This document shows, piece after piece, positions 1-7,729 of a stretch of 14,472 nt of DNA. The notes beneath the pieces were generated by a model that ran no database searches, was not told where the DNA came from, and saw only the letters and a list, made by a program, of their open reading frames with translations. The position numbers and the translations under genes are program-made. The stretch is from Acidobacteriota bacterium (GTDB taxonomy: Bacteria; Acidobacteriota; Terriglobia; Bryobacterales; Bryobacteraceae): the NCBI GenBank assembly GCA_026394095.1, contig JAPKYY010000015.1, positions 1-14,472 of the forward strand. Reading direction: 5' to 3'. Position 1 is the stretch's first letter. Each line of letters begins with the position of its first letter.

Positions 1-214
1 CTGCCGCTTTGCCCGGCTCAATCGCCGGCACCCCGCTCTCCCCGCCGCGCAGCGCATCCTCTCTGCGATCCAGCCGCAAATGACTCTTCTGCAAGCCCGG
101 CCCATGACAGGCGAAACACTTACGCGCCAGTATCGGGCGCACATCCTGCGTATAGTCCGCCGCTCTACCCGCAGCAGCCAGCACTCCAAATACAAATAGT
201 TCGCGCAGCTTCAC
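1..214 (-). CDS. PSCyt1-type exported c-type cytochrome protein, 5' part
   Basis: Reading the minus strand from a GTG at 214-212 gives 71 residues that run off the left edge. The start is fixed by an in-frame TAA directly upstream of the GTG. The N-terminus is a short signal peptide (a basic start with K2 and R4, then a hydrophobic stretch ending at an Ala-Ala pair near residue 19). Next comes VRPILARKCFACHGPG, a c-type haem CxxCH motif in the setting typical of the planctomycete cytochrome C (PSCyt1) domain, then the usual LRLD...GG...GVPAI pattern. In this family PSCyt1 is normally followed by PSD1 (DUF1549/DUF1553) domains, which would lie outside the window. The protein is likely exported and haem-binding, and its precise role is not established. 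It diverges from the enolase-superfamily gene, with 37 bases between the starts. No good ribosome binding site is visible. Confidence 0.85.
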   Translation of the reverse strand, partial: MKLRELFVFGVLAAAGRAADYTQDVRPILARKCFACHGPGLQKSHLRLDRREDALRGGESGVPAIEPGKAA

Positions 215-251
215 TTATCGAGCATTCTATCCCCGATATACTCCGTAATGT

Positions 252-1664
252 ATGAACTCCGGCTCCACTCTCACGCGGCGCTACTGCATCGCCCTTGCCG
301 CCTCCGCTGCTATTGCCAAACCGAAGCCCCAGATGATCCAGATCGAAAGCATTACATCCTCATTCGAAGACATACGCTACCGTTCGCCCTACAAGTTCGG
401 CGGCGTCGCTATGGATCACACCACTCTGCTGAACGTCAAAGCCCGTGTGCGCACCCGCGATGGCAAAGTGGCCGAAGGCTTTGGCTCCATGCCGCTATCG
501 AACCCCTGGGCCTTCCCCTCAAAGCAGATGAGCTACGACACCACCCAGAACGCGATGCAGGCACTGGGCAAGCGTCTGGTGGCCCTTACCAACACCTATC
601 GCGAATATGGCCACCCCATCGATATTAATACTGCTCTTGAGCCCGAATACCTCAAGGCCGCAGCCGCTGTCTCTGCCGAGCTCAAGCTTCTCGCCCCCAT
701 CCCCAAGCTCTGCACCCTCGTGACAGCAAGCCCCATCGATGCCGCGATTCACGACGCCTTCGGTAAGGCCCTTGGTCTCAATTGCTACCAGACCTATGGC
801 CCGGACATCATGCAGCACGACCTTGCGCACTACCTCGGCAAAGACTTCAAGGGCGAATACCTCAATCGCTACGTCAACGCCAAGCCGCGCGCTGAGGTGA
901 ACCTCTATCACTCTGTCGGCGGTGTCGACACACTCACCGAAGCCGACATCACCAAACGCCTCGCTGACGGCCTGCCGGAAACTCTGGCTGAATGGATCCG
1001 CTTCAACGGCCTCCATCACATCAAGATCAAACTCCAGGGTGACGATCTCAAATGGGACATAGACCGCACTGTCACCATCAACCGCATCGCCGAAGAAACC
1101 AGCCCGAACGTGAACTGGCGCTACTGTGTCGACTTCAACGAGCGTTGCCCCAATGTCGCCTACCTGCTCGAATATCTGCGCAAAGTAAAGGAGCTCTCCC
1201 CGCGAGGTTTTGATCGCATCGAGTACATCGAACAGCCCACCGCGCGGGACCTCAAGGCCGACAGTAAGAACTCCATGCACGAGGCCAACAAGCTCCGCCC
1301 TGTCGTGATCGACGAATCGCTAACCGATCTTGAAACGCTATTGCTGGCCCGCGAACTCGGCTATACCGGCGTGGCGCTAAAAGCCTGTAAGGGCCAGAGC
1401 CAGGCCATGCTGATGGCCGCCGCCGCGCAGAAGTACAAGATGTTCCTCTGCGTGCAGGATCTCAGCTGCCCCGGTGCCTCGCTCATCCACTCCGCCAGCA
1501 TCGCCTCGCATGTGCCTGGTGTTTCGGGTATCGAAGCAAACTCGCGCCAGTATCTCCCCGCCGCCAACGATCCGTGGCGTCCCAAGTTCCCCGGCATCTT
1601 CACCATCAAAGACGGCACGATGAAGACAGCCGCGCTAACCGGCCCGGGCCTCGGCGCAGTCTAG
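252..1664 (+). CDS. Enolase-superfamily (mandelate racemase/muconate lactonizing enzyme-like) protein, exported
   Basis: This 470-residue protein shows the catalytic layout of the MLE-type enolase superfamily. It has a KIK pair (K258, K260) on the second barrel strand and three metal ligands on successive strands: D294 in VDFNE, E327 in IEQP and D354 in IDES. A further Lys at K377 (ALKACKG) is the opposite acid/base. These enzymes abstract a proton next to a carboxylate to racemise, cycloisomerise or dehydrate acids. The substrate cannot be read from the sequence. The protein is longer than the usual 350-400 residues. Its N-terminus ([16 protein letters not shown]) looks like a twin-arginine or Sec signal peptide, so it may act outside the cytoplasm, which is uncommon for this family. 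A second ATG at 248 is in another frame. The 3' end overlaps the convergent 99-residue gene by 4 bases. Family assignment is firm and the reaction is unknown. Confidence 0.88.
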   Translation: MNSGSTLTRRYCIALAASAAIAKPKPQMIQIESITSSFEDIRYRSPYKFGGVAMDHTTLLNVKARVRTRDGKVAEGFGSMPLSNPWAFPSKQMSYDTTQNAMQALGKRLVALTNTYREYGHPIDINTALEPEYLKAAAAVSAELKLLAPIPKLCTLVTASPIDAAIHDAFGKALGLNCYQTYGPDIMQHDLAHYLGKDFKGEYLNRYVNAKPRAEVNLYHSVGGVDTLTEADITKRLADGLPETLAEWIRFNGLHHIKIKLQGDDLKWDIDRTVTINRIAEETSPNVNWRYCVDFNERCPNVAYLLEYLRKVKELSPRGFDRIEYIEQPTARDLKADSKNSMHEANKLRPVVIDESLTDLETLLLARELGYTGVALKACKGQSQAMLMAAAAQKYKMFLCVQDLSCPGASLIHSASIASHVPGVSGIEANSRQYLPAANDPWRPKFPGIFTIKDGTMKTAALTGPGLGAV

Positions 1665-1960
1665 TCGTTTTGCACCTTTGTCAGGGTCAAGACTCCAACC
1701 AGCGTTAGCAGAAAATAGAGCACCAAGCCAATCACGGCAAGACCCAGCGCCAGTGCCCAATTCCCGTCCACTGGCCCGGCTTGGATCGACCAAAGCAGAA
1801 ACCCAGTGCTAACGATTGCCGCAAACGTCAGCGCGAGTACTTCACCGCGTTGCATGCGCTCGCCCGATGAACTCAGAGGCATCGACACGCTGAAGATCGC
1901 AGGAAATGCAATCAGCAGAAAGCCAACGCCCAAATACCCGGCCTGCAAAACGAGCTGCAT
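1661..1960 (-). CDS. Small integral membrane protein, unknown function
   Basis: I do not recognise this 99-residue protein. It has three hydrophobic segments, at about residues 5-26, 41-60 and 67-92, separated by a polar loop ([11 protein letters not shown]) and a short PVDGN turn, and ends in a charged KVQND tail. It is probably an inner-membrane protein. Its ATG lies one base after the stop codon of the upstream Gfo/Idh oxidoreductase gene, which suggests translational coupling and one transcript. If so, the frameshift in that gene, which stops ribosomes more than 500 bases upstream, could also reduce expression of this protein. Its stop codon overlaps the stop of the convergent enolase-superfamily gene. 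The tight packing and the membrane-protein composition support a real gene, but no family was identified. Confidence 0.7.
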   Translation of the reverse strand: MQLVLQAGYLGVGFLLIAFPAIFSVSMPLSSSGERMQRGEVLALTFAAIVSTGFLLWSIQAGPVDGNWALALGLAVIGLVLYFLLTLVGVLTLTKVQND

Positions 1961-1961
1961 C

Positions 1962-3223
1962 CTAAAGCGGCAAAATCTCTTCGCGGTCCGGGTTGTACTT
2001 CAGCCGCCGCTTCTGCAGATAAGCGATGTTCCCCAGGTGCGAAGCCGCCGCAGAACGATGCCCAATATACACATCCCCATTCGGCAACTTACGGCTCCGG
2101 CAGCAGGCCAGGAAATTCTCCACGTGATCAATCGTCTGCTCCCGGGGCGACTGCACCACCACCGGCGGCGCACCCTTCTCGATCGATTGAAATTCAAACT
2201 TTCGCCGGTCGATATACAGCTTGCCCAGTGTCCCGCAAATCTCCACACCCTCACCCTTGATCCCGGGCGCAAGTGTTGCCTCAAACGTCGCAGTCCACTC
2301 TGCCGGATACTCGAGCAGCACGTGGATCGTGTCTGGCGCCGTCCGGCCATCCTTGTAGTGATAAACCCCGCCCGATGCTACAGCTGCCACCGGGTTATCC
2401 TGCCCCATCATCATGTGCACCACATCAATCCAGTGCGTAAACAGATCGGTAACCTGCCCGCCGCCATACTCCAGGTACGCGCGGAAATTCCAGAACTGTT
2501 GCGGGTCCCAATCGCGCCACTTCACCTGCCCCAGAAAGCGCGCCCAGTCCAGGTTCGATGGTTGCGTAGCCAGCCGCTCCGGAGCACGCCGCAAATGCAG
2601 CGCGCCCAGTCCAGGTTCGATGGTTGCGTAGCCAGCCGCTCCGGAGCACGCCGCAAATGCGCCCCATTCCCGTGCCACCACGTCCGCGCCAGCGTCACCT
2701 TACCCAGCTTCCCTGTATCAAAGTACTCCCGCTTGGCCTGCAAATAATGCTGCCCGGATCGCTGCTGCGTGCCCACCTGGCAGATGCGATTATTGATGCG
2801 CGCCGCCTTCACAATCTGCGGGCCCTCTTCGATCGTCAGCGTTAGCGGCTTCTCAACATAAACATCCTTGCCGGCGTTGAGCGCATCAATTGCACAGCCG
2901 GAATGCCAGTGATCGGGAGTCGCAATCAAGACGGCATCGACGTTTTTGGCCGCTAGCAACTTGCGATGGTCGGTAAAGCCTACTGCTTTGGTGGCCTTCT
3001 GCTGCGCAGCGTCAATGCGTTCGCCGTAGATGTCACAAACAGCGGTAACGTCGATCTGCTGCGTGTTGATGAAGGTCCCCATCACCCCAACGCCACGGCC
3101 GCCGCATCCAATAAGGCCAAGCTGAATGCGCTCATTGGCACCCATAATCCGCGAATAACTCGCTGCAGTTATTCCTGCGGCAACACGAAGGGCATTACGG
3201 CGGCTGAGAACAGATTTTTGCAT
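1962..3223 (-). pseudogene. Gfo/Idh/MocA-family oxidoreductase, Tat-exported, frameshifted by a 62-bp tandem duplication
   Basis: The N-terminal part starts at ATG 3223 with a twin-arginine signal (LSRRNALRVAAG). It continues with an NAD(P)-binding Rossmann motif (GLIGCGGRG, residues 36-44), TPDHWH and the family Lys in VEKP (K125). Reading stays in frame to residue 208 (NLDWAR), then runs 25 aberrant residues to a stop at 2524-2522. The C-terminal part continues in another frame to 1962 and holds the expected GGGQ...DLFTHWIDVVHMMMG region of the Gfo/Idh C-terminal domain. The cause is an exact 62-bp tandem repeat at 2537-2660. Subtracting one copy leaves 1200 bases, exactly 399 codons plus stop, with NLDWAR joined to FLGQVKW. 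Such exported members are abundant in Acidobacteriota and Planctomycetes and presumably oxidise sugars or inositols. As written the gene is broken. It could instead be phase-variable or an assembly artefact. Confidence 0.9.
2537..2660. repeat. Perfect 62-bp tandem duplication (2537-2598 and 2599-2660)
   Basis: The two 62-base copies are identical. The first starts AGCGCGCCCAG at 2537, the second repeats it from 2599, and each ends GCAAATGC. The flanks differ immediately outside the repeat. Because 62 is not a multiple of 3, the extra copy shifts the reading frame of the oxidoreductase gene. The unit has no stop codon in any of the three minus-strand frames. Each copy contains the perfect palindrome GCTCCGGAGC (2575-2584 and 2637-2646), which might favour polymerase pausing and slippage. 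Absence of any divergence between copies points to a very recent event or an assembly error. Confidence 0.97.
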
Positions 3224-3232
3224 GGCCTCATT

Positions 3233-3261
3233 ATATTAGCGAGGCGGTTCACCGTGTCCAA
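3233..3261 (-). promoter_or_regulatory. Predicted sigma70-type promoter for the Gfo/Idh gene
   Basis: On the minus strand a TTGGAC box (3261-3256) and a TAATAT box (3238-3233) are separated by exactly 17 bases, in the 58-base gap between rlmN and the oxidoreductase ATG at 3223. Transcription would start only a few bases before the ATG, giving a near-leaderless message. This would let the oxidoreductase and the small membrane protein be transcribed independently of rlmN. The call is motif-based only. Confidence 0.4.
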
Positions 3262-3281
3262 GCGAAATACTTGACATCGGT

Positions 3282-4334
3282 CTAATAAGAAATATCGACC
3301 AGGTCTGCGCCTTCCGTCATCCGCTTCAACTGCCCACAGGCAGCGTAGATATCGAGTCCTCGTGGGCGCCGGATAAAGCACGGCATCCCGAGTTTCACGA
3401 TCTCCTGAAAGCTCTCGACACGCTCCGGGTCTGGTGTTTCAAACGGGATCCCCGGGCCTGGGTTCAGCGCAATTAGATTCACCTTGCACTTCAGATTCGC
3501 CAGCAGCTTGCGCACGCGGCGTGCATCGCCATCGGTGTCGTTCACCCCGCGCAACAGCACGTATTCAAACGTGAGAAACTCCCACGATCGAAGCGGATAA
3601 TGCAGACAAACTTCAATCAGATCCTTCAAATGCCACTTCTTCGTAATCGGCATCAACTCGACGCGTTGCTCCTCAGTTGAGGCGTTGAGGCTGATCGCAA
3701 GCTTCGGACGAATTGCAGCTTTACCCATCTCTTCAATCTTCGGGATCAGCCCCGAGGTCGACACCGTAATGCGCCGCTCGCTCATTCCAACACCAGCCGG
3801 GTCCACCAGCAGGCGAGTCGCCTTCAGCACCGCATCCAGGTTCATCATCGGCTCGCCCTGCCCCATCATGACGATGTTCATCTGACGATCCTTCGGCTCG
3901 AGGTTATGCTCAGCCGCAATGTGCAGTACCTGGCCGACAATCTCGCCTGCCGTCAGATTCCGCTCCAGCCCCATCAGAGCCGTCAGACAAAACTTGCAAT
4001 CCACCGGGCATCCCACTTGTGACGAGATACACAACGTATCGCGCCCCCGCTCCGGCATAAAAACCGATTCCACGGTTTTACCGTCTTCAAGTGCCATCAG
4101 ATACCGCACCGTGCCATCGATACTGTCGTAGCGCGAATCTACCTTCAGCGCCCCGCTCGGAAATTCCGTCCGCAGTGCCGCAGGCAGGGCACTGGCGCGG
4201 CTCAGGTCTAAAAGGCGCTTCGAATAAAGCGCTTCATACAGTTGTTTGGCTCGATAACGGGGGTAGCGATCCCCAAGGGCCGCTTCGATATCGGCAAGTT
4301 CCATCCCCATCAGCGATTGTCGTGGCTCTGTCAC
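3282..4334 (-). CDS. rlmN: 23S rRNA (adenine2503-C2)-methyltransferase RlmN (dual-specificity, may also act on tRNA)
   Basis: This radical-SAM methyltransferase adds a methyl group to C2 of A2503 in 23S rRNA, and often of A37 in some tRNAs. With the GTG at 4334 it is 350 residues, close to the family norm. The radical-SAM 4Fe-4S motif CPVDCKFC gives C109, C113 and C116. C102 in TLCISSQ and the C-terminal C333 in YAACGQL match the two cysteines that handle the methylated intermediate in E. coli Rlm[18 protein letters not shown] and IALNPGPG are further family signatures. The frame stays open upstream to another GTG at 4385, which would overlap the divergent peptidase gene. I prefer 4334 because homology begins near [14 protein letters not shown]. 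The Shine-Dalgarno signal is weak for either start. It diverges from the M16 peptidase gene, with 35 bases between starts. Confidence 0.95.
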   Translation of the reverse strand: MTEPRQSLMGMELADIEAALGDRYPRYRAKQLYEALYSKRLLDLSRASALPAALRTEFPSGALKVDSRYDSIDGTVRYLMALEDGKTVESVFMPERGRDTLCISSQVGCPVDCKFCLTALMGLERNLTAGEIVGQVLHIAAEHNLEPKDRQMNIVMMGQGEPMMNLDAVLKATRLLVDPAGVGMSERRITVSTSGLIPKIEEMGKAAIRPKLAISLNASTEEQRVELMPITKKWHLKDLIEVCLHYPLRSWEFLTFEYVLLRGVNDTDGDARRVRKLLANLKCKVNLIALNPGPGIPFETPDPERVESFQEIVKLGMPCFIRRPRGLDIYAACGQLKRMTEGADLVDISY

Positions 4335-4369
4335 AATATAAGTATCGGTCCTCTCCCCGCTTTCTACCA

Positions 4370-5647
4370 ATGAATTCAAACCCACCCCGCGATATCCTCA
4401 GCACCACCCTGCCCAATGGACTGACTGTAGTAACTGAACGAATGGGCCACGTGCGCAGTGTCTCGATCGGCGTCTGGATCGCTTCAGGCTCCCGTATGGA
4501 GCGCGGTGCCGAGCGCGGCATCGCCCACTTCCTCGAGCATATGCTCTTCAAGGGCACTGCCACTCGCTCAGCCGAAGACATCGCCCGCGCTGTTGATTCC
4601 GTCGGTGGCAACCTCGACGCCTTCACCAGTAAAGAGTTGGTTTCCTACAACACCAAAGTGCTCGACGAGCATCTCCCCATCGCCTGGGATATCCTCTCCG
4701 ACCTCGTTCTCAACCCGACCTTCGACCCGGTAGAACTCGAAAAAGAGAAAAGCGTCATCATCGAAGAATGGAAGATGGATCTCGACAATCCCGAGCACCT
4801 CGTCCATGAGCTCTTCGTCAAGCACCTCTGGAAAGGCCATGGTTTGTCGCAGCCCATCATTGGCTCAAAACCCACCATCCTCGGCTTTGATCGCAACATG
4901 CTCGTCGATTACCACCAGCGCGTCTACACCCCTGCCAACATTGTCATCACCGCTACCGGCAATCTCGAGCATGATCGCATCGTACGCATGGTAGAGGACT
5001 CCTTTGCCTCCCGGCCTGCCGGCAAAAAACTTCCCAAACAGGCCACGCCGCAGCAACATGCGCCCTTCATCCTGAAGCAGAAACGAACCCAACAGGCTCA
5101 CGTCTATATCGGTGCCCCTTCGCACCCGATCTCACACGTCAACCGTTACGTCTCCTACGTTTTGAACACCATCCTCGGCGGCGGCATGTCTTCACGCCTC
5201 TTCCAGAACATCCGCGAGCGCCAGGGCCTTGCCTACGCCGTGATGTCCGATCTCATGCTCTTTCGCGACATCGGTTGCATGGCTATCTATGCTGGAACTT
5301 CCGCCGATACGCTCCATAGAGTCATCAGCTCGGTCATGGATGAATTCCGGGATCTCAAGGCCAACCCTGTCTCTACCGAAGAGCTCCGCCGCGCCAAAGA
5401 ACATCTCAAAGGTTCGCTGATGCTATCGCTGGAATCCACCAACTCACGCATGACCAACCTCGCCCGCCAGCAGATATTCTTTGGCCGCTTCTTCTCGATG
5501 GATGAAATGATCACCAGCATTGAAGCTGTAACCGCCGAACAGGTGCAGGCCCTCGCCAACGAATCTTTCGTCAACGATCGTCTGTCGCTCACCGCTCTTG
5601 GCAAGGTGGACGGTCTCACGCTCGACCGCTCTATCTTCAATTGCTAA
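4370..5647 (+). CDS. M16-family (insulinase/pitrilysin-like) zinc metallopeptidase
   Basis: From ATG 4370 this is a 425-residue protein, the usual length for a short bacterial M16B peptidase of the mitochondrial-processing-peptidase type. It has the inverted zinc motif HFLEH (H53, E56 catalytic, H57). The distal zinc-binding Glu fits EE at 132-133 in VIIEEW, about 76 residues later. The C-terminal M16 domain holds [23 protein letters not shown], the conserved Arg/Tyr region that contacts substrate. No signal peptide is seen, so it is probably cytoplasmic, degrading or processing peptides. The frame is open further upstream, but the family start ([10 protein letters not shown] preceded by about ten residues) favours 4370. 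It heads a closely spaced run of plus-strand genes; the TPM gene starts 14 bases after its stop. Confidence 0.93.
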   Translation: MNSNPPRDILSTTLPNGLTVVTERMGHVRSVSIGVWIASGSRMERGAERGIAHFLEHMLFKGTATRSAEDIARAVDSVGGNLDAFTSKELVSYNTKVLDEHLPIAWDILSDLVLNPTFDPVELEKEKSVIIEEWKMDLDNPEHLVHELFVKHLWKGHGLSQPIIGSKPTILGFDRNMLVDYHQRVYTPANIVITATGNLEHDRIVRMVEDSFASRPAGKKLPKQATPQQHAPFILKQKRTQQAHVYIGAPSHPISHVNRYVSYVLNTILGGGMSSRLFQNIRERQGLAYAVMSDLMLFRDIGCMAIYAGTSADTLHRVISSVMDEFRDLKANPVSTEELRRAKEHLKGSLMLSLESTNSRMTNLARQQIFFGRFFSMDEMITSIEAVTAEQVQALANESFVNDRLSLTALGKVDGLTLDRSIFNC

Positions 5648-5661
5648 CTTAAGACCCAGCC

Positions 5662-6414
5662 GTGCTCCGTCTCCTTCTCAGCTTCGCGCTTGCCCACTCC
5701 GCCTTGGCCGTGGATTGGACCAAGCTGAAACCGGAAGGCTACGTCTCAGACTTTGCCCATGTACTCGATCCTGCCTCCCGCGAAAGCATCGATCGCTACC
5801 TGGCCGCCGTAGAAAAAGCCAGTGGCGCGCAGATCGCCATCGTCACTGTAGATACTCTCGATCGCGAACCGATTGACGATGTTGCCAACAAGCTCTACCG
5901 GCAATTTGGAGTCGGCCAAAAGGGCAAAAACGAAGGCGCGCTTTTCCTTCTGGCTGTCGCGGATCGCAAGTCCCGGCTTGAAGTCGGATATGGCCTCGAA
6001 CCGATCGTTCCGGATGGCGTAGCTGGCGACATCCTCCGCGCCATGCGTCCCGCCCTGCGCGCCGAGCAGTATGGCCCTGCACTGATTGAGGCAACCCGCG
6101 TTTTGGGTACAAAAATCGCCGCTGGAAAGAACATCACAATTGACGCAGTGCTCCCGGCGCGCCAATTCCGCGAAGGGCAATCCGATCGGCGAGGTCCCGC
6201 ATCCAATAAGCAGCTCATCCAGATTCTGGTAGTCGTTGGCGTTATCGCCCTCTTTGCACTCTTCAACAGACGCAGAGGTGGTGGCTATGGTTCTGGCCCC
6301 TGGATTTTCCCTGGTGGCGGAGGCTTCGGCGGCGGCGGCGGTGGAGGCGGCTCCAGTTGGGGCGGCTTTGGCGGTGGAGATTCAGGTGGAGGCGGCGCTT
6401 CAAGCGACTGGTAA
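5662..6414 (+). CDS. TPM-domain (YgcG/TLP18.3-like) membrane protein with Gly-rich tail
   Basis: This 250-residue protein starts at a GTG and has a signal peptide (residues 1-16, cleavage after HSALA). A TPM domain follows, at about 24-155, with VSDFAHVLD, IAIVTVDTL, GKNEGALFLLAVADRK and EVGYGLEPIVPD as the typical motifs. One transmembrane helix lies at about 184-202, then RRRGGG and an extreme Gly-rich tail from 206 ending SSDW. The domain should face the periplasm and the Gly-rich tail the cytoplasm. TPM proteins are linked to photosystem II repair in plants and to a weak acid-phosphatase activity. In bacteria they are usually encoded beside lemA, and lemA is two genes downstream here. The molecular role is unproven. 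It is 14 bases after the M16 gene and 8 bases before the nucleotidyltransferase gene, so it is almost certainly in the same operon. Confidence 0.9.
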   Translation: MLRLLLSFALAHSALAVDWTKLKPEGYVSDFAHVLDPASRESIDRYLAAVEKASGAQIAIVTVDTLDREPIDDVANKLYRQFGVGQKGKNEGALFLLAVADRKSRLEVGYGLEPIVPDGVAGDILRAMRPALRAEQYGPALIEATRVLGTKIAAGKNITIDAVLPARQFREGQSDRRGPASNKQLIQILVVVGVIALFALFNRRRGGGYGSGPWIFPGGGGFGGGGGGGGSSWGGFGGGDSGGGGASSDW

Positions 6415-6422
6415 TCAAAACT

Positions 6423-7133
6423 ATGCAAATCGAAAAGCAGCTACAGGATCTGGTCACCAAAGCCAAAGCAGCTCTCGGCGACAAGCTGTCGTCAATAATG
6501 CTCTACGGCTCAGCGGCCCGAAATGAATTCGATACCGGCCATTCAGACCTCAATATCCTGATTCTCACGACAAATCTGGACCAGGCTACCCTCAAAGCTG
6601 CCGCACCGCTGCTGATCTGGTGGGTCGAGGCGCGTAACCCCCAGCCTTTACTCTTTACCCTGGAGGAATTCCGGTGTTCTACCGACGCTTTCCCGATTGA
6701 AATCTACGACATCCAGGACTGCCATAGAATTCTGGTTGGCACAAACCCACTCGAGGGACTCAAGGTAGACCCTATCTACCACCGGGCTCAGCTTGAGCAT
6801 CAGTTGCGCTCCAAGCTCTTGCGCCTCCGCCAGAAGGCAATGCCGATTCTTGGCGATAGCAAGGCGTTGCTGCGGCTGATGGAGGAATCTGTCACCACGT
6901 TTTTGCTCTTTGTTCGCCATGCTTTGCTCTTGAAGCAACTGGAAACACCGGCGGCACGTCGTTCTTTAGTAGAGGCGGCTCACCGTGCGGGCTTGATTGA
7001 CCCCCTCCCTTTCGCGCAACTGATCGACCTGCGCGAGGGAAAACTCAGCCCCAAGTCTGTAGACTCAGTACAATTGTTCGAAGACTACTTAAAGCAGATA
7101 CAAAGTCTGGTTGCGTCCGTTGACGCCCTGTAG
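6423..7133 (+). CDS. Nucleotidyltransferase-fold (pol beta superfamily) domain protein
   Basis: This 236-residue protein has a minimal nucleotidyltransferase fold near its N-terminus: [11 protein letters not shown] (G29, S30) followed by [10 protein letters not shown]. In active members the second motif is normally D-x-D. Here it is D42-x-N44, so one metal-binding Asp is replaced by Asn. A third candidate acidic strand is [10 protein letters not shown], followed by [13 protein letters not shown], which I associate with a recurrent bacterial family. The rest (about 115-236) is charged and helical ([24 protein letters not shown]) and resembles a HEPN-like or substrate-binding helical tail. No substrate can be assigned. 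The frame extends upstream into the TPM gene, but the ATG 8 bases after the TPM stop gives the natural start. No Shine-Dalgarno is visible, so translation may be coupled to the TPM gene. Its stop is 11 bases before the lemA ATG. Confidence 0.82.
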   Translation: MQIEKQLQDLVTKAKAALGDKLSSIMLYGSAARNEFDTGHSDLNILILTTNLDQATLKAAAPLLIWWVEARNPQPLLFTLEEFRCSTDAFPIEIYDIQDCHRILVGTNPLEGLKVDPIYHRAQLEHQLRSKLLRLRQKAMPILGDSKALLRLMEESVTTFLLFVRHALLLKQLETPAARRSLVEAAHRAGLIDPLPFAQLIDLREGKLSPKSVDSVQLFEDYLKQIQSLVASVDAL

Positions 7134-7144
7134 AGGATACCCTT

Positions 7145-7717
7145 ATGCGTTCAGCTCTGATTGTGATTGGCGTTTTATTGGTTGGCGCCCTGTTGATTGG
7201 CGGCAAGATGATAGGCAGTCGCAACGATCTTGTTGTGAAGCGGGAAGCCATCGAAGGCTCCTGGGCACAAGTGGACGTAGCCCTGCAGCGCCGAGCCGAC
7301 CTCATCCCGAATCTTGTTTCAACTGTTAAGGGATTCGCCACCCAGGAGAAGGAGGTGTTTACCAACATCGCCAACGCCCGTGCTGCCCTCGGTGGCGCCC
7401 GCACTCCTGGTGAAAAAATCACCGCCAACGGCCAGCTCGATAGCGCCCTTGCACGTCTGCTTGTCGTAGTAGAAAATTATCCACAGCTGAAGTCCAACGA
7501 AAACTTCATGCGTCTGCAGGACGAACTTGCCGGCACGGAAAACCGCATTGCCGTCGAACGTCGAAAATACAACGAAGTGGTGCAGGACTACAACACCACT
7601 CGGGAACTTTTTCCCACCAATATCGCTGCGTCGCTTTTTGGCTTCCAGCGCAACGATGCTTACTTCAAAACCGATCCCGGGGCCCGCACTGCTCCCAAGG
7701 TCGACTTTTCCAAATAG
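7145..7717 (+). CDS. lemA: LemA family membrane protein
   Basis: This 190-residue protein has an N-terminal transmembrane helix (about residues 4-23) followed by the LemA helical domain. Clear signatures are [69 protein letters not shown] and the C-terminal FPTNIAA...FGF. The family is widespread, sits in the membrane with the helical bundle outside, and has no firmly known biochemical role. It commonly pairs with TPM-domain proteins. A good Shine-Dalgarno (GAGGA) sits 7 bases before the ATG and overlaps the stop codon of the nucleotidyltransferase gene. The aldehyde dehydrogenase gene begins 12 bases after its stop. Confidence 0.93.
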   Translation: MRSALIVIGVLLVGALLIGGKMIGSRNDLVVKREAIEGSWAQVDVALQRRADLIPNLVSTVKGFATQEKEVFTNIANARAALGGARTPGEKITANGQLDSALARLLVVVENYPQLKSNENFMRLQDELAGTENRIAVERRKYNEVVQDYNTTRELFPTNIAASLFGFQRNDAYFKTDPGARTAPKVDFSK

Positions 7718-7729
7718 AGGGATTCTTAC

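Noticed and set aside
220..230. GAGCATTCTAT shared with 11741-11751, near the start of each PSCyt1 gene
   Set aside because: An 11-base match in opposite orientation relative to the genes, one copy coding and one not. This is too little to call a shared regulatory element.
237..242. TATACT -10-like hexamer before the enolase-superfamily gene
   Set aside because: No convincing -35 box at the right distance, and it lies only ten bases from the ATG. Not enough for a promoter call.
519..1280. Minus-strand 253-residue open frame inside the enolase-superfamily gene
   Set aside because: The opposite strand carries a complete catalytic motif set, and this frame has no family signature. GC-rich codon structure explains it.
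1806..2747. Long plus-strand open frame opposite the oxidoreductase gene
   Set aside because: It has no recognisable domain, an Arg/Pro/His-rich composition and no ribosome binding site. It lies antisense to clear Gfo/Idh coding sequence, so it is a shadow of the minus-strand gene.
4337..4342. TATAAG -10-like hexamer before the M16 peptidase gene
   Set aside because: The best -35 candidate, TTGTCG at 4317-4322, gives only a 14-base spacer. The promoter cannot be placed with confidence.
4091..4369. Upstream extension of the M16 peptidase frame
   Set aside because: It is antisense to rlmN and does not resemble M16 sequences. The family start fits ATG 4370.
6301..6410. Low-complexity GGC/GGA repeat tract
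   Set aside because: It is the coding sequence of the Gly-rich tail that is normal for TPM-domain proteins, not an independent repeat element.
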